Assembly: GCF_932526225.1 (NCBI RefSeq)
Contig: NC_064042.1
Location: forward strand, 7,991,540-8,055,539
Length of the DNA stretch: 64,000 nt
Direction of reading: 5' to 3'
Source: Nematostella vectensis
Lineage: Eukaryota > Cnidaria > Anthozoa > Actiniaria > Edwardsiidae
In this document: one piece after another, positions 22,901 to 36,600 of the stretch
How the letters are laid out: each line of letters begins with the position of its first letter
Numbering within the stretch: position 1 is the stretch's first letter
The notes under the pieces: generated by a model
The model's database searches: none
What the model saw: only the letters and a program-made list of their open reading frames with translations
Told to the model about the DNA's origin: nothing
Made by a program: the position numbers and the translations under genes

Positions 22901-25714
22901 CAGTTACAAGTTATCGACTGAAATGATTGAAAACTCATGTACGAGAAGGAATCTTCAGAGAAGATTAGAGTGCAGTGTAATTACGTAAGTTTATTAATAC
23001 TAACCTAAGCCAGAGGGTGCTATAGGAAGACCTGCCTTACAACTCAGGCCTAATCCATGACATTTTAATTAGTTCATTCTGTAACTCATGAGCTGTATGC
23101 TGCCCATATTTTGCTTTCATAATGTGGTACTGGGTCAAAGAGCTGTGAAAATGATAATGTATGTTTGGGTTTGTCTTGCCAAGCAGGCCAACCATCCCTT
23201 TTACCAGGGCTATTGTATCTCTTCTCTACCTTCAACTAGTGAATGTAAAGCCATATTAAAGTAGAATATTTTGTGTTTTCTTCTCATAGGATACAACGTG
23301 CTTGGAGGAGACATCGGCTCCAGATAGCTCAACGCGGTGCTGCAGATTATTACAAACCGCCAACAATAGCCATTGATAGTGATGATCCTTCGTTCAGCAT
23401 CCACACAAATCCTTTTGAGAAAATGCAGAGTCGTCATGTTTACAGTGACGAGGAGGAGCATGACCAATCAGATGACATCTTTAATGACAGTTTAGAGGAT
23501 ATCGCTTGTGATGCTGTTGATGATGAATCTGATGATGATGGGGTCCTTGGTGTAAATTCTGTCAGCTCTCCGTCAGAGTTGCCCTCACCAACCACTGACT
23601 GGGAATCTATTGAGTCTTGCTTGACTTCTGAGGGGGAAAATCCAGATAAAGAGACCACAGAGGACTCTGACAAAAGGTTCACTGACTTCTCATTGAAGGC
23701 TCAGGACCTTCAGATTTGCTTTGTTGACGATACTCTCCTCACAGATGAGGAAGAGCATGACGAAGATGGGTATAATATCAAGGAGTATGTGATTGACCCG
23801 TCACATGACGTTTCTGACGAAGAAAAAAGGGACTCCGGATGCGTTGCAGGAGATGATGATGATAAGGAATCATTTTGTATAAAGACTGTGCATCCGGATG
23901 ACTTAATTTCACGGAAAATCAGTAATGAAGAGTCACAGCATATACTTCTTGAGTTAACCAGACACGAAGTGAATCTTGAACGCCAGCAGACGATGCAAGG
24001 ATGGACAATAGAAAAGCTTAATGAACTTACACTTGAGGAGATAAAATCCCTAAGAAAGAACTTTGAACAGTTGATACAAGGTACTATTAAATTTTGCAGT
24101 TTTTTTAGTCTAATGTTGAAGTGTCCCAGTCAGCCTCCGTCTTGTTATCTTAGAAAAATGTCAAGTAGGAGAAACCCTCCATGTCCATCAACTGATTTGG
24201 GAAACCTAATGTATTGCAATAAATTTTTATTTAATTTTTGTCAATGAATCATAAAACCCTGTTTTTATATTATTTTGACATTTCTTTCTACAGTCTGTCT
24301 TGAAAATATTACAGTGAAAACAATAACAAAGGTGTGATTGGCTAGGGTCTTTGGGTCTCAGGGTCTTTGGCACTTTCCTCAAAGAATCTGTGTCTGTCAC
24401 CTTTTTGCCATCTTACAAATCTGTTGATTTTGGGAAGTTGTTGAAACATTTTTTATTAAATTTTGTAACTAAAGGATGAGACTTTATTTTGAGGTCGTTA
24501 TTTTGAAATTATTTCACATTATTTGTCTTCCAATATTAGTTAAAAACAATAACAGGGGTGTGGCTGACAAGAGCTTTTTAAACATTAAATGTTTATTATT
24601 TTCAGAGAAGTATCATTCTCTCTTTTTCACTTTCTTTTCAGCTCAAAATGAGATGCTTGTCCGTGAACTGATGATGAGGGATGCCCTGCACCTTAAACAG
24701 GATTCCATGCTTCTAGAGGTGGAAGATTCAACCAAGTGAGTATTTAAACAAGGGAATTTGCAGGACGCCTCTTAATGCCATAGTTAATGTTTATTAAAGC
24801 AGTCTCAGTCGTCACTTGTCAAATTGATTTTATTATATTTAAAGTTAAAGAAAATATAATATAATCCTATAAAAGTATTATTGCACAAGTCATTATGGAT
24901 AATTTGGTTATGCAGCTACTGTATTTATTACCCATTTTATTCACATTATGGACAACAATCTCATTAATACTTATCCTGTTTTTATTAATGCTAATCCTAT
25001 TTCTATGACAGAAATGATGAAATGGACGATCAGGACTTGCAAGAGACAGAAATAACCTTAAAAAACATCACACCAAACAAATAGTTTAATTCATGACAGC
25101 ATGCCAAGAACATAAAAGTCTTACAGTATTCGTGACGACCTGAACATAACATTTTCAATAAATCAACATTCCCTGCTCCTAATAGCCTGCAAGGAATAAG
25201 AAAGTAGTTATTGTCTTTTTTTACAAACAGACCATGTCTGTGTGTTTAACTGCTAGCAATATTTGTTATGGTTATGGGCGAGGACTATAGGCCTTTTATG
25301 GTTATTTGGCTTCACATTCATTTTGGGACATTCATTTCGTTTTTTTTTTTTGACAGCTTTTTTCTTCAATAACAATAGCCCTCTAGTCAATTATTTATAT
25401 CTCATTTGCAAAAACGTGGCTTCTCTTCATTCAGATTGTGAATAAGTGAAATCAATGGTCAAACAGACCCAATGCCTATAATTATTATTAAAAAGCCTAA
25501 TATCAACTACACTTTAAACTTCACTTTAAATAATCAAAGGATTTGTTCTATTAATTTTGATTTAAAAAAAAAAATTAAACATGTTGTGATGGTATTGAGA
25601 AGTTCTTGACAGCATAGGGAGTAATTTTTGATTTGCCATTGATGTATGTTGTCCTTTTTATACAGATTAGCCCAAGCACAGTACCAGCAGATGAGCAAAA
25701 GTATTAAGAGATAG
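19981..25714 (+). CDS. IQ-motif and SCHIP1-domain protein (IQCJ-SCHIP1-like)
   Basis: Seven exons with agreeing phases: 19981-20190, 21489-21599, 22045-22109, 22904-22984, 23290-24080, 24642-24735 and 25666-25714 (TAG), giving 466 residues. An in-frame TAA just before the ATG supports the start. A Ser/Asn-rich N-terminus is followed by an IQ motif (79-98, AAILIQSQVRGYLARK) and a second (about 151-170, TIQRAWRRHRLQIAQ), expected to bind calmodulin. An acidic low-complexity centre precedes the conserved C-terminus (357-466), including LISRKISNEESQHILLELTR and EMLVRELMMRDALHLKQDSM, which I recognise as the schwannomin-interacting protein 1 domain, predicted coiled coil. Vertebrate IQCJ-SCHIP1 has the same IQ plus SCHIP order and acts at membrane-cytoskeleton sites with merlin or ankyrin. 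The assignment rests on remembered family features. An alternative last exon lies at 25012-25084. Confidence 0.8.
25012..25084 (+). CDS. Alternative last coding exon of the SCHIP1-like gene
   Basis: Acceptor TTCTATGACAG, then a 73-nt open segment ending in TAG, entered in the same phase (2) as the exon at 25666. It would replace the 17-codon conserved end by 25 codons rich in Asp, Glu and Thr, for a 474-residue form. An AATAAA at 25157-25162 would serve as its own polyadenylation signal. Confidence 0.55.
25157..25162 (+). promoter_or_regulatory. Polyadenylation signal AATAAA for the upstream last exon
   Basis: Canonical hexamer 73 nt after the TAG at 25082-25084, lying between the two candidate last exons. 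Confidence 0.5.
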
Positions 25715-27479
25715 CTTCTACCGGAGCTTGTTATTCACACTGTTGGATATTGTTAGGTTTCTGTTATGAGTTATATACCTACCCTATTAATAGTCTTGTG
25801 CATGACTTCTATTTCTCACAGACACCCATATATATGCAGGATCATAAAATAATATTATAAATCCTCCTTGGTTATATTAAGTATCTGATTTTAGCGTCTA
25901 ATCCTCGATACATGAACCATATTTGAAAAATATATAACATGCATAGCCATTACAATGAAAGACTGTTGTTCCATTTTCAGCGAGAATGCCTCCACATAGC
26001 TAGTAACATTACTGCCCCAAGCATATATACTACAACTACTTTTTTTGCTTATGATATTTCTTTACTTATTGAAGTCAGTGCTCTAGTTGAAAACTTTTCA
26101 TGATGCCCAGTTTCCTCATGTGCAAACCATAGTCTGTATTTATTGCAAATATAGCGCAGGGTGGCGTATAAGAACGTCTTGTTGATTCAACTAGTTTCTG
26201 ATGCTATAAGTAGAATATCAAACATTTTATCTGTTAATTACAACAGAATTTGGTGCTCACTGCTGGAGAGAGTTTCAGTTAAACAAAACGTCAGTTAAAA
26301 CAAAGAAAAAGCCTCCTCTCCTGACCCCTCAAAATGGGAAGGGATACTCGACAAATTATTTCTTGGCTATGTTTGCTGGGGTAACATTATCTAAAATCCC
26401 TTTTGTTAATATTCATTGTATTTGTTAATTAATATACAGTAGGTAGTCAGATTTAAAGCATATTGATTTTTGTAACACTACTACCTAATGTAAGTTATAT
26501 GATTTCTCGTTTTTATAAAGACCGGGTGGAAAGGACCATCTAGAGTATTCTGATATTTTTTTACCCTTTTTTGGCTGAATTTTCAAAACTATAAATATGT
26601 ATGAGCATAATCAACATAGAATTAAGTGTTATGTTTGTATCAAAGTTCACATAATACTTATTTAATTCACTAACAAGCCTGGTTCACCCTGACTACCAGA
26701 CACTTTTAGACTAATTAAGTTTTAGAGTTTGACGACTTCTTGGGTTGCAAATTCAAGCGAAAATAAACACAGAAATGAGTACAGCTGTACCACCAGGGGG
26801 CAACGAAAAAAAAAATAGATATTAAGATAAAAATAAGCTGGCTCACTCCCAATAAGTGTAGTTCTTTTCATGATAGTCAATCCGTGACAAAAATGCTGAA
26901 AACCCCTACCAATATCCACACCCCTTATAGAGAAGGGCGCTCTTGGATCAACAGACTACACCATATCTTCAAAATCTCACCACCCCCACCGTCCCCCCCC
27001 CCCCCCCCCCCCCAGATCAATGTTGTTTCAAAGCACTTGCGTCCCAGCCAACATTGATTCGGGGGGAGGGGGGGAAATTGCCTTTTTCACAGAAATGATT
27101 TTGCAAGTGGTCAAAAAGTCTCAGCTGTTATTGTCACGGATTGGTTCTATGGCGCACCCGCCGGGCTTTGGGATTATTGGTGGGCTTTTATTTTTGTATG
27201 CTAATTAGATTATATCTAATTAATTACTTGATTGTGTAAATATAGTCTTCATTGCAGTCGTTCGTGTTTGTCTGTCTCGAAAGCGCTTTGACAAACGCGG
27301 AGACTTATGTAAATAATGCTATCTGTAAAAATCATGGATATGTTGGCAATAAAAGGTTAGAACATTTTTTGTGGTTTTCGATCTTTCGAAATACTGTGTA
27401 CCGTAATTGTTAAAAAAAATGCCTCCCCCATATAATAGCTTTATGCGCTTCGGCTAATATTTTTTAGGTAAAAAAAGAT
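25715..27479. other. 3' flank and intergenic DNA
   Basis: AT-rich sequence after the SCHIP1-like gene, with a poly-C run of about 20 at 26993-27013 and short G-runs at 27060-27075. No exon or RNA gene recognised. Confidence 0.5.
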
Positions 27480-27749
27480 TGCGCTGTTCACAGGCTATAG
27501 GATAATTTGACTCCGAAATGAAGTCTTGTTAGTGTTGAATAAGCACGTTTTCCTACTTTAACTGGATGTGTTTGCCTTGGTTCGCTCCTGCAGCGAGCTC
27601 TGTTACATAGCGCGTCGTTTGAAAGGTCAAAAGCGCGTAGGGACAGCTCGCTGGAGGAGCGCATCCAGTAAACGTAGGAATACGTGCTTTATTCAACACT
27701 AACAAGACTTCATTTCGGAGTCAAATTATCCTATAGCCCGTGCGCTGTT
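27480..27749. mobile_element. Foldback MITE with 9-bp target duplication (copy 1)
   Basis: The direct repeat TGCGCTGTT (27480-27488 and 27741-27749) flanks a 252-bp element. Its ends are inverted over about 65 bp (CAGGCTATAGGATAATTTGA at the left, TCAAATTATCCTATAGCC at the right), and the complementarity continues inward through ACTGGATG / CATCCAGT, so most of it could form one long hairpin. A 9-bp duplication with long inverted ends suggests a Mutator-like origin; 8 bp (hAT-like) is possible because the boundary base is ambiguous. Confidence 0.85.
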
Positions 27750-27824
27750 TTTGCGAGGAAACTCGAATAACACACGTTTGAGTGGCCTCCTGGTTCCAGT
27801 GACCACGCAAAGCGGCCACATCGG

Positions 27825-28009
27825 CAGATTGATTAGCCTGCTTGCAGGCGGTACTCGGTGTTATTATTGCGGAAAACCCTCTCCGTTTGGTGCTCGCCCC
27901 TAGGAACCACGCGGCTTAATAAAATACAAGATGGCGCCCGATCACCGAACGGAGAGAGTTTTCCTCAATAATAACACCGAGTACCGCCTCAAACAGGCTA
28001 CAGATTGAT
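27825..28009. mobile_element. Foldback MITE with 9-bp target duplication (copy 2)
   Basis: CAGATTGAT at 27825-27833 and 28001-28009 flanks a 167-bp element (27834-28000) that begins TAGCCTG and ends CAGGCTA. Inverted ends extend about 58 bp (GGCGGTACTCGGTGTTATTA at the left and its complement at the right). It is only 75 bp from the previous element but has a different sequence. A TAGCCTGCGAAAACAGC fragment at 28034 may be a further relic. Confidence 0.88.
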
Positions 28010-28214
28010 ATATTATGCGAAGTACCTTAGCTAGCCTGCGAAAACAGCTCGTTTGTTGGAGGGTCTGACGCAATTGATCGAGTGCGAGAATACAGTTATG
28101 AATGAGAATATGTAGAGTGAGGTAGGGGTGACCGAATTTTACGAAACTTCAGAGGTAATTAAAATGATCACTTCTAACCGCTAGGTGAGTTACGTGTGTT
28201 TTTATTTAGAATCT

Positions 28215-29190
28215 CTCACAAAACCCAGGTTGCATTACGTATACACAAGGGGTGATTGTTTGCATTGCGTATCCACAAGGGGCGCGAGTTTGTATTGAGT
28301 CCTACAAGGGGCGCGATTTTGCATCGAGTACCCACAAGGCTGCGCGCAAATTTTGCATTGCATATCCACAAGGGGCGCGAGTTTGCATTGCGTATCCACA
28401 AGGAGCGCGAGTTTGTATTCCGTATCGACAAGGGGCGCGAATTTGCATTAAGTATGCGCGAGGGGTGCGAGTTTGCATTGCGTATCCACAAGGGGCGCGT
28501 GTTTGCATTGCGTATCTACAAGGGGCACGAGTTTGTATTGCGTATCCACAAGGGGCGCGAGTTTGTATTGCGTATCCACAAGGGGGCGCGTGTTTGCATT
28601 ACGTATCCACAAGGGGCGCGATTTTGAATTGTGTATCCACAAGGGGTGCGTGTTTGAATTGCGTATCCACAAGGGGCGCGCCGAGTTTGTATTGCGTATC
28701 CAGAAGTGGCGCGAGTTTGTATTCCGTATCCACAAGGGGCGCAAGTTTGTATTCCGTATCCAGAAGGGGCGCGTGTTTGAATTGCGTATCCACAAGGGGT
28801 ACGTGTTTGAATTGCGTATCCACATAGGGGTGCGTGTTTGAATTGCGTATCCACAAGTGGCGCCCCGAGTTTGTATTGCGTATCCACATAGGGGTGCGTG
28901 TTTACATTACGTATCCACAAGGGGTGCGTGTTTGAATTGCGTATCCACAAGGGGGGCGTGTTTGAAATGCGTATCCACAAGTGGCGCCCCGAGTTTGTAT
29001 TGCGTATCCAGAAGTGGCGCGAGTTTGTATTCCGTATCCACAAGGGGCGCGAATTTGCATTAAGTATGCACAAGGAGTGCGAGGTTGTATTGCGTATCCA
29101 CAAGGGGTGCGTTTATCATTGCGTATCCACACAAGCGCCAGTTTGCATTGCGTATTCACTAGGGGTGCGGATTTGCGTTGCGTATCCAAG
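28215..29190. repeat. 30-bp minisatellite, about 32 copies
   Basis: Unit CGTATCCACAAGGGGCGCGA plus GTTTGCATTG. Because 30 is a multiple of 3 and the unit lacks stops in several frames, open frames of 85-195 codons appear on both strands. They encode only the ten-residue repeat, have no initiation context or splice signals, and are not annotated as genes. Confidence 0.95.
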
Positions 29191-30666
29191 TTAGCTGTCA
29201 CAAAGACCTCACCCAGTGTATGGCAATCGCGATGGTAACCTGTCAGTGCCTAGACATACCATCCCCTCCCCCGAGAAAATCAATAGATGGCTGGGAGCCA
29301 TTGTCGCTCAATAGTATGAGACTTAATATCCTTGTCGACATTATTGTCATTGTCGAATGCTGCATAATACTATAAGAACTTGCTCACTTACCAGGAATAT
29401 ATAACGACGCGTCTATACTAGGTATTGTTTGGCACTGGATTATGGCCAAGGGCGGATTGGCGCGTTTTGGGATAACGTGGTCGATCTAAAGACTAAATAA
29501 TGTACTCTTTTTTGTTACAACTTGTCTTACAAAAATAATAACAAGTCGCGCGCGCCATGTTACACATAAATTTTTCGTTTTGACTTGAATTTGATGATAA
29601 AATCGGGAGTGCGTTCTATTTTTGAGCGATTTTGAGAAAAAAAAAGTTTCAAAAGGGGGCTGTCACACTTAAAAAATAGGTTAAGGCGTGCGCCAGTCAA
29701 TTTTCAACTGTGCTATATTTAGTAAACGCATTTCATTTACCCTTGTCTACTTAGGCACCGCTCTTATTGTCAAGCGCGCCTCGTGCGTGACATAAACGTG
29801 CGTGACAATACGTGCGGCTGCTATATAGCACACGAACCCCACTGTGCGTGGACGCTTCCACGGCGTTGTCGCTGTTTCATGTTAATTGAAACCGAAGAGA
29901 AGAAGTTACCGAAATTATATGTTTCATTTTTCATGCATATCCACCAATTTAGATATTTTTTTTTCGCACCGTTTGTATTTCTTGTTGCCGCTCGAATATA
30001 ATCGTCTGCGCTGGAGGCGCGGTTCGGTGTTTTAACTTTTATTTGATTTTATTGCCTTTGTCCTTAAGCATAATTTCTGCCTCAAAATACTCAAATAAAT
30101 CAAATGAATGATATTCGTGTCTAAAAACATTGTCATTATCTGAATACAAGAGAGCAGAAATGGGCATTCTATTGTACACTAAAAAAGATTCTGCATCAAA
30201 ACAATCTTTTTATGCAGCAAGCTTCTTAACCCCAACTACGGGTACGAGATAAAAAATAAAGGAAGTTTATATTTGAAACTATACCACCAGAATCGACCGG
30301 CTTGTTTCCTTGTATCTAATTACGCCGCACCTGTCAAAACTGAAGGCATATAGCCTCTGACGTCACACGTTAAACATCAACTAGTTTGGCTTGTGCGCAG
30401 ACGCGAGGGCACGAAAACGATAGACCAAGTTATAGCAGCTCGGAAGGGCTTGTGAGGACCCCATCGCTAAAAATGAATCCAACTTTATTGGAAATATAAT
30501 TCTTGTGGGTTTAATTCAACCCCAGTCCTGATAAAAACTCGTTAGAGTATCTGCAAAGCTCGTAACAAAGACGGATAATCTAGTGATCTTGGGTAGAGGT
30601 GTCGCTGGCTGAACTCGCTTGTAAGATTGGTTTGGATGAGAGAACTTGGCTCGACCGCTCGTTAGA
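29191..30666. other. Intergenic region upstream of the arrestin gene
   Basis: Moderately AT-rich. It should contain the arrestin promoter and 5' UTR just before 30667. No further exon, RNA gene or clear repeat recognised. Confidence 0.5.
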
Positions 30667-33600
30667 ATGGAGAATAACGAGAATGCAGCGGAAGAGGCGA
30701 CTAAACGAACTGGTACACGGTGAGTTAGCTATCTGATGCAGGATATATGTTGAAATAGCATACAATCCCATGCAAGAAGTCAAGCATAATACAACTGAGA
30801 GCTCGAGAACATTTCATTTTGAACCTTTATATCCGCTCGACCAGAGAAACACAAATATTAAGCTACTAAGCTTTGGTTGTCAATCGTCAGTCGAGCTTTT
30901 ACCTTCGTTGCTGTAAATATCGCGCTTTCTAATGGACCATTAACGTTTTGTTTTGCTGCAGTGTTTTCAAGAAAACTTCTCCTAGCGCCAAAGTGAGTAC
31001 TTAAGTTATTCTCTAGCTGCTATATTAGTGTTCTAATAGGGGTGGTGGCTATCTTTACGTTTTCTCTAGCTTAAAATTCATTAACGCTTAAAATAATCCA
31101 CACAAATACCAAACGATGTAAACGGTAGTATTTCCCTGTCACCAGAACTATAATAACCCATTTTTCTTGTATTTAGCGTGGATAGAAAACGTTCAGTTTG
31201 GTATACCACCTGCGCAGTCTTTTTGGCTACTGCTCGAATGTTGTTGTGTTGTGTCTGATTTCGTCTTCACTCCTATAGCTTGCTTTTTGTTTTAATCAGT
31301 TCATGCTCTTTTCCTGCCATCCTGATTACTTTCAGTACCTAGACATAATCTTAAACCGATTATATGCACCTCCTTTTGACCTCCAGCCAAGTTGAGTTTT
31401 TTAGAAGGCCGAGAACTGTGTTTCAAAAGCTCTTCAAGAAGAAATATACTTATCTTTACTTGAGACCATTGTATGAAACAGAAATCTGAGAAAAGGGAAC
31501 AATCTTGCTGGCAAATAATTCAAGTAGAATATTGCCCTAATATTCTCCCGTGTGCTTAGCGTGATCGTGTTTTTATTTACTCAAATATAAACGTGTTATC
31601 TCATTTCGTTCTTCCCAGCTCCCGACCGACAACAGATAACAGTATAACTTTTGAAATGAACAATTTGTATTATATTGTTTTTATTTCATGCGATTTTATA
31701 AAATTTTAAGTCCCTTTTTGTTATGAGCGCTTTTGTTTTGCTGGACCAACTGGGGAGAATAACTTATAATCCTTATAACTATTGCAGAAAGTTATTCTCA
31801 TTTATCTTCATACTTCACAGAAAGTGTAGAAAAAATCTTTGCTTTTAAAGTGTGGATTTTTATGATATTATTTGGATATTACTGTAAACTACCATGTTTC
31901 AATTGCACTTAGATTAAAGATATGAGCCATTATGCTTTAATTGGTTGTCATGGAGATCAAATTGATGCAAAGATATTAAGCCAGCATATAATCGTCATTA
32001 GGATTGGATTTTATTTCTTTTTAATTGATTGAATCATGCTTAATAAATTTTATAGACGTAAACACATTATTAGAAACCAGCTGCAAGCATGGTATGATTA
32101 CGCGCATGCCCACATCAATTACAAAATTGTCTTGCCTAGGGTTATGTCTCTTCTCTCAAAACATGGAAAAGGCATCTAGCAGCTCTTTTTTAAATATACA
32201 GGGTGTTGCACAAGTTTGTAACAATTGAAAAAAATTCTTGAGATTGATACATATTGTTTAGTGAACAAAAGAGGTGCAATTTCTTTTTGCAAAGTTTCAT
32301 TGCAATACCTTTTGGTTTATCACATATATTTTTGCAAAATTTGTATTATAAAATTGTGCCACTTTTACCTGTTTCAAAAGGTGTCTACACGAAAACCACA
32401 AAAAGCTTCAATGCAATCTTATGTGATAATTTAAGGATATTTTGGATAAATTTTAGGATAAATTATTTAGAAAAAAATAATGAGTACATGGTTATCCAAG
32501 TTGTCCAAAAATAAAGTTAAGAGACATTAACCCTTCCACTCCTGGGTAGTTTTGAGCAAAATTGTTAGAATAAAAGACTGAAAACAGAAACCTCTCTCCC
32601 TATTTCAAGTCCAACACTACCAGTTAAGTTAAGCTACCGCTGACCCAAGACGGTATGCCTTGAACTTTCCAACAATGCACTGCAGTGTCTTTTCAATCTA
32701 GTGATAGCATTGCTACATCCTGTTGCTTACAACAATTTTGCTTGTAATTTGCTTAAAAATTACAGCTTTTTCACACCTGTAGAGTGCCTTAGGACATCAA
32801 GAAGTCTTTTTGGGCATAATTCATGCTGTGCTTATGGATGTTTGCACGCTGAGGTTGATTCAATGGGATGACTCCTTGTTTGGGTTTCACCAAGTGAGCA
32901 AGGAATTTTCTAGTGAAAGGCCTCATAATATCCAATGAGGTACATCTTTGCTACCAAACCTTATTCAAAAATTGTTTTCAGGCTTATTCTGGGTTCCTTA
33001 GACCTGGAAATGTTTTGTTTAGCTTTGGGGCAAAGACAAAAAACTTTTATGAGAAAAAACTGTTATGATTCTGGGGGAGGAGTTTGCCTGCCTCTCTGTC
33101 AAGTTGTTTTCAAGACTCCCATAATGCAGTGCAGGCCTGCAATACAGCCTTAACATGGCGACTCGATTCTAATGGAGGTCTTAGCATTGATTATTGTGGC
33201 TGATGGCTGTAAAATGGGACCTGACAGAGCGCAATAAAGGTATCTATTTGTGACTTGATTTTTGTTTGCTTGTCTCTATTTGTATAGTTCGGAATTTTGT
33301 GACTTTTTTGGTTATGAAATGTTTCCTACTTTAAGCATTTGTGTACATATTGGTCAGAAATCAAGGTTAATATTTTGAAATGGAGTCAATTCTATTACAT
33401 TGCTTAGATGCGCTTTTGAAGGTTATCTATGCCTTGGTGAAACCATGAGCATCTGGGTCTGCTGATGTTTAGTTTGTATTTCTGACATTTTGAAGTTGTG
33501 CCTATTATTTTACGGGGGTCTGAGGATGTTATAGTAATGAAAGACTTTGCAAACACTTTGCAACAAATAAAATAAACAGACTCGAGTATAATATGATTAC

Positions 33601-36600
33601 ATTGTGCATAGCCAAATCAGTCACAAACAATTGGATCCTATATGCAATTTTTATTATATTTAGCCTGCAAGAAGTACATACAACACAGCTTCTATCTGAT
33701 ATTATTTGATCATTGTAGGGTCTTTTCTTAATATTTTAAGAAATCATACAACTTGGATGACCCGTTGGTATAAAAAGCTTTTAAAGACATGTTCGTTAAG
33801 TAAAATGGCGGTGACATATAACTCTATAGAGTAATTTAAAAGTATTTATAGCTTAGTATAAAATATATTAAGTAATATTACAACAATGCCATGATCCCCT
33901 CATATACTATTGTTTTCTCAAGGGAGCTTATGAATTTCTCTTGAAAACCATAGATGGTTCTAAATTTCCCACAGAGAGGGAAATTTGGAAAATGACAATA
34001 ATTATTTTATTTCCTCTGGTTTCAATCAATTTAAAACAGCTTAATACTCATATTACAGAAATATGTCAAATAAACCAAAGCAGGGGATCATAAGTATGGG
34101 CAATCATCTGCAGTTTGTTTAACTGAACCAATATTCAGAAAAAGTAAACAAAACATTAATTAAAATCTAAATGTCCATTTTATTTACTTTAGTGGAAAAT
34201 CTGCTAAAAAAGAGCCTGGGAAGGGTTTTGGGTACCACAGGGTACTCACACTCTCAAATTTGGAAAATAATTAAAACCGCTTTGCAAATTGAAAGAAAAA
34301 ACATGAGATGTTGTATTTTATATTCTTCAATCCATTTGGTTTCAAGGAGTTAAAATCTGCAAGTTATTGACGTTGGAAATATCACCATTGAGCTGTGTTG
34401 CATTCCAAGAAAGGCACAAAAAAGCATGACTTTTATTACCACATCCTATGTAAACACTTGCACTGTGGGTGGTAGCTACTACAAAGTAATGTCAAGTAAT
34501 AGTTCTTTTGTGTCCTCTGGTTTTGGATTTCTAGAAGGTAGTAAACGAGTGGATCTCTGATAGTGTCTCTTACCGAAAAGACCAAAAGAACACAGACAAA
34601 AAGAACTTCATAACTGCATTGGATCGCAGGATCCTAAATACATGAATTCTGAAAATACCTGGAGCTCAGAGCCAGGATTTGAGTTTTGATCATACTGCAG
34701 TGGCATAGAGAGGCCAGCGCACTAGGTAAAGATCATCTGTCCCGTAATCTGGTCAAACATTTTGTGATACAGCCCAAGCCAATACAGGAGGTCCCGTTCT
34801 TCTGAACAATGCCCAGAGGTGTTTCTGGGTGTTTTTTTAGCTTTAGGCCTTATCCCCAAGAATTGGCTGGTTTAATGATAATGATAAATGGTAATGGTAA
34901 TGGTAATGGTAATGGTAATGGTAATGGTAATAATAACATCAGAAAGATTACACGGTGGCACGAAGATATGAAGTTTATTTTTGAGTGGTGGAAACAATTA
35001 TTTTATAAGTGAGCGTAGCAATTATATGGACAAACTGAAATAAAAATTGAAATGGGCCAGAAAAGCTGTTTTGATTTGACGTGGGTGTACATCCAGGTCA
35101 TTTCATTACATAACTTTTTCATATCTTCATATGAGGGTTTTTGTTTCTGGTAAAACACTATGATCCATATAAAAAATTGTATATTTAGGTGGAATCATTT
35201 TATAGAAATGCTGTTTTATCATTTTTTTATTTTTTTGAAACTGTGAACAGATTTGCATTGTTTTGCTTCCAAACATAAATTGCTCCAGACTTTTGGACCC
35301 ATGTACTGTATTAAATTTAAAAATGAGTTTGTTAGTTTTTTATTTTGTGTTTGGTCATTTCTAGTAAAACTTGATGTGGTCAAACTCGTAGCAATGTGGA
35401 AAATGTCAAAGGGTGATCATTTAAAAAAAGGGTTGAATGTATTGGGATTCCTTGCAAAAACTGGAAACTGATTTAAAAGGTTTTCTTATTTTGAATATCA
35501 GGACATGCTTTTCACACATCAATTAACTTCTTTTTTCACACAGATTACAACTTATCTTGGGAAACGGGATTTTATTGACCATGTCAAGCATATTGATCCC
35601 ATTGGTAAGAAAAATAGTGCCTTTTACCCATTATACCAGTGTGTTAGACAATATTTCATTTGCTTTTTTTGTGTTTTTTGTTCTGCTTAGATGGCGTAGT
35701 TCTTGTTGATCCAGAATATGTCAAAGATGGGAAAAAAGGTAAAGAATAACTTGGGAATTAAAAATAAGAATGCATGGAAATTTGGACAAAGACATTTGGA
35801 TGTATGTAGAAAACTGTACAGGACCCGAAATGATCCCAGGACCCGAAACGATCCCAGGACCCGAAATGATCCCCAAAAGTCCCCCAACTGATCCCGGGAC
35901 CCGAAACGATCCCCAGGAGTCCCCGAAATGAACCCCAAGGAATTGCAGTAATGGAAAACAAAAGGAATGTGGAAGGATTGGCTTTCAGTTTTAAAAACAT
36001 ATGAAACATTTTAGCCTCGTTTTTGTTACTATCCAGAAATTTGCATTAACAAAAACCATAATATTAAGATTTTTATATACGACTGCGTGGGAAATACAGC
36101 TTTCGACAGCTTGGTTGAGTCAGCAATTGCAATAACAATTCCCGTGATGGTAATTTGAAGAACCAGGCGTGAATAAGTCATTTATACATAACAACCACAG
36201 ATAAGGCATGCCTCTGCTTTTCCATGGGAAAATGTTTGTTTGTGTTCGGTGAATTTAAAACCATTTATAAAGAGAGATAGAGAGAAATCATGCAGAGGTG
36301 TACGCACGACTACATGAGAAAATTCAAAACTCAAATATTGCTTACAACAAAAGCCACATCTCTTAATATTTTGCAACGGTAGTAAAAGGGTTGTTCGAGT
36401 GCATTACTTAGTAAGCTTTTGTCATTCCATCTTCTCGGCCAAACCGGCTGTCGTTAAATATTAGCTCATGTGAACATGGATTTCTTGGTGAAATACACGT
36501 TTGGTTGTCAAATGAATATAGATTTTTAGGGGTGATGTTTACCGGAAACGAGATTTATAGTGTCAGAGTCATGTGTTGGAACTGCAAATGTTTCGAAGGT

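Noticed and set aside
27825-28009. Rho-independent style terminator or riboswitch from the long stem
   Set aside because: The stem is bounded by a perfect 9-bp target duplication and is explained by a transposon insertion; bacterial elements do not apply here.
28215-29238. Open frames repeating CIAYPQGARV or similar as a secreted repeat peptide precursor
   Set aside because: No signal peptide or start context, and equal frames on both strands; simplest reading is a noncoding minisatellite.
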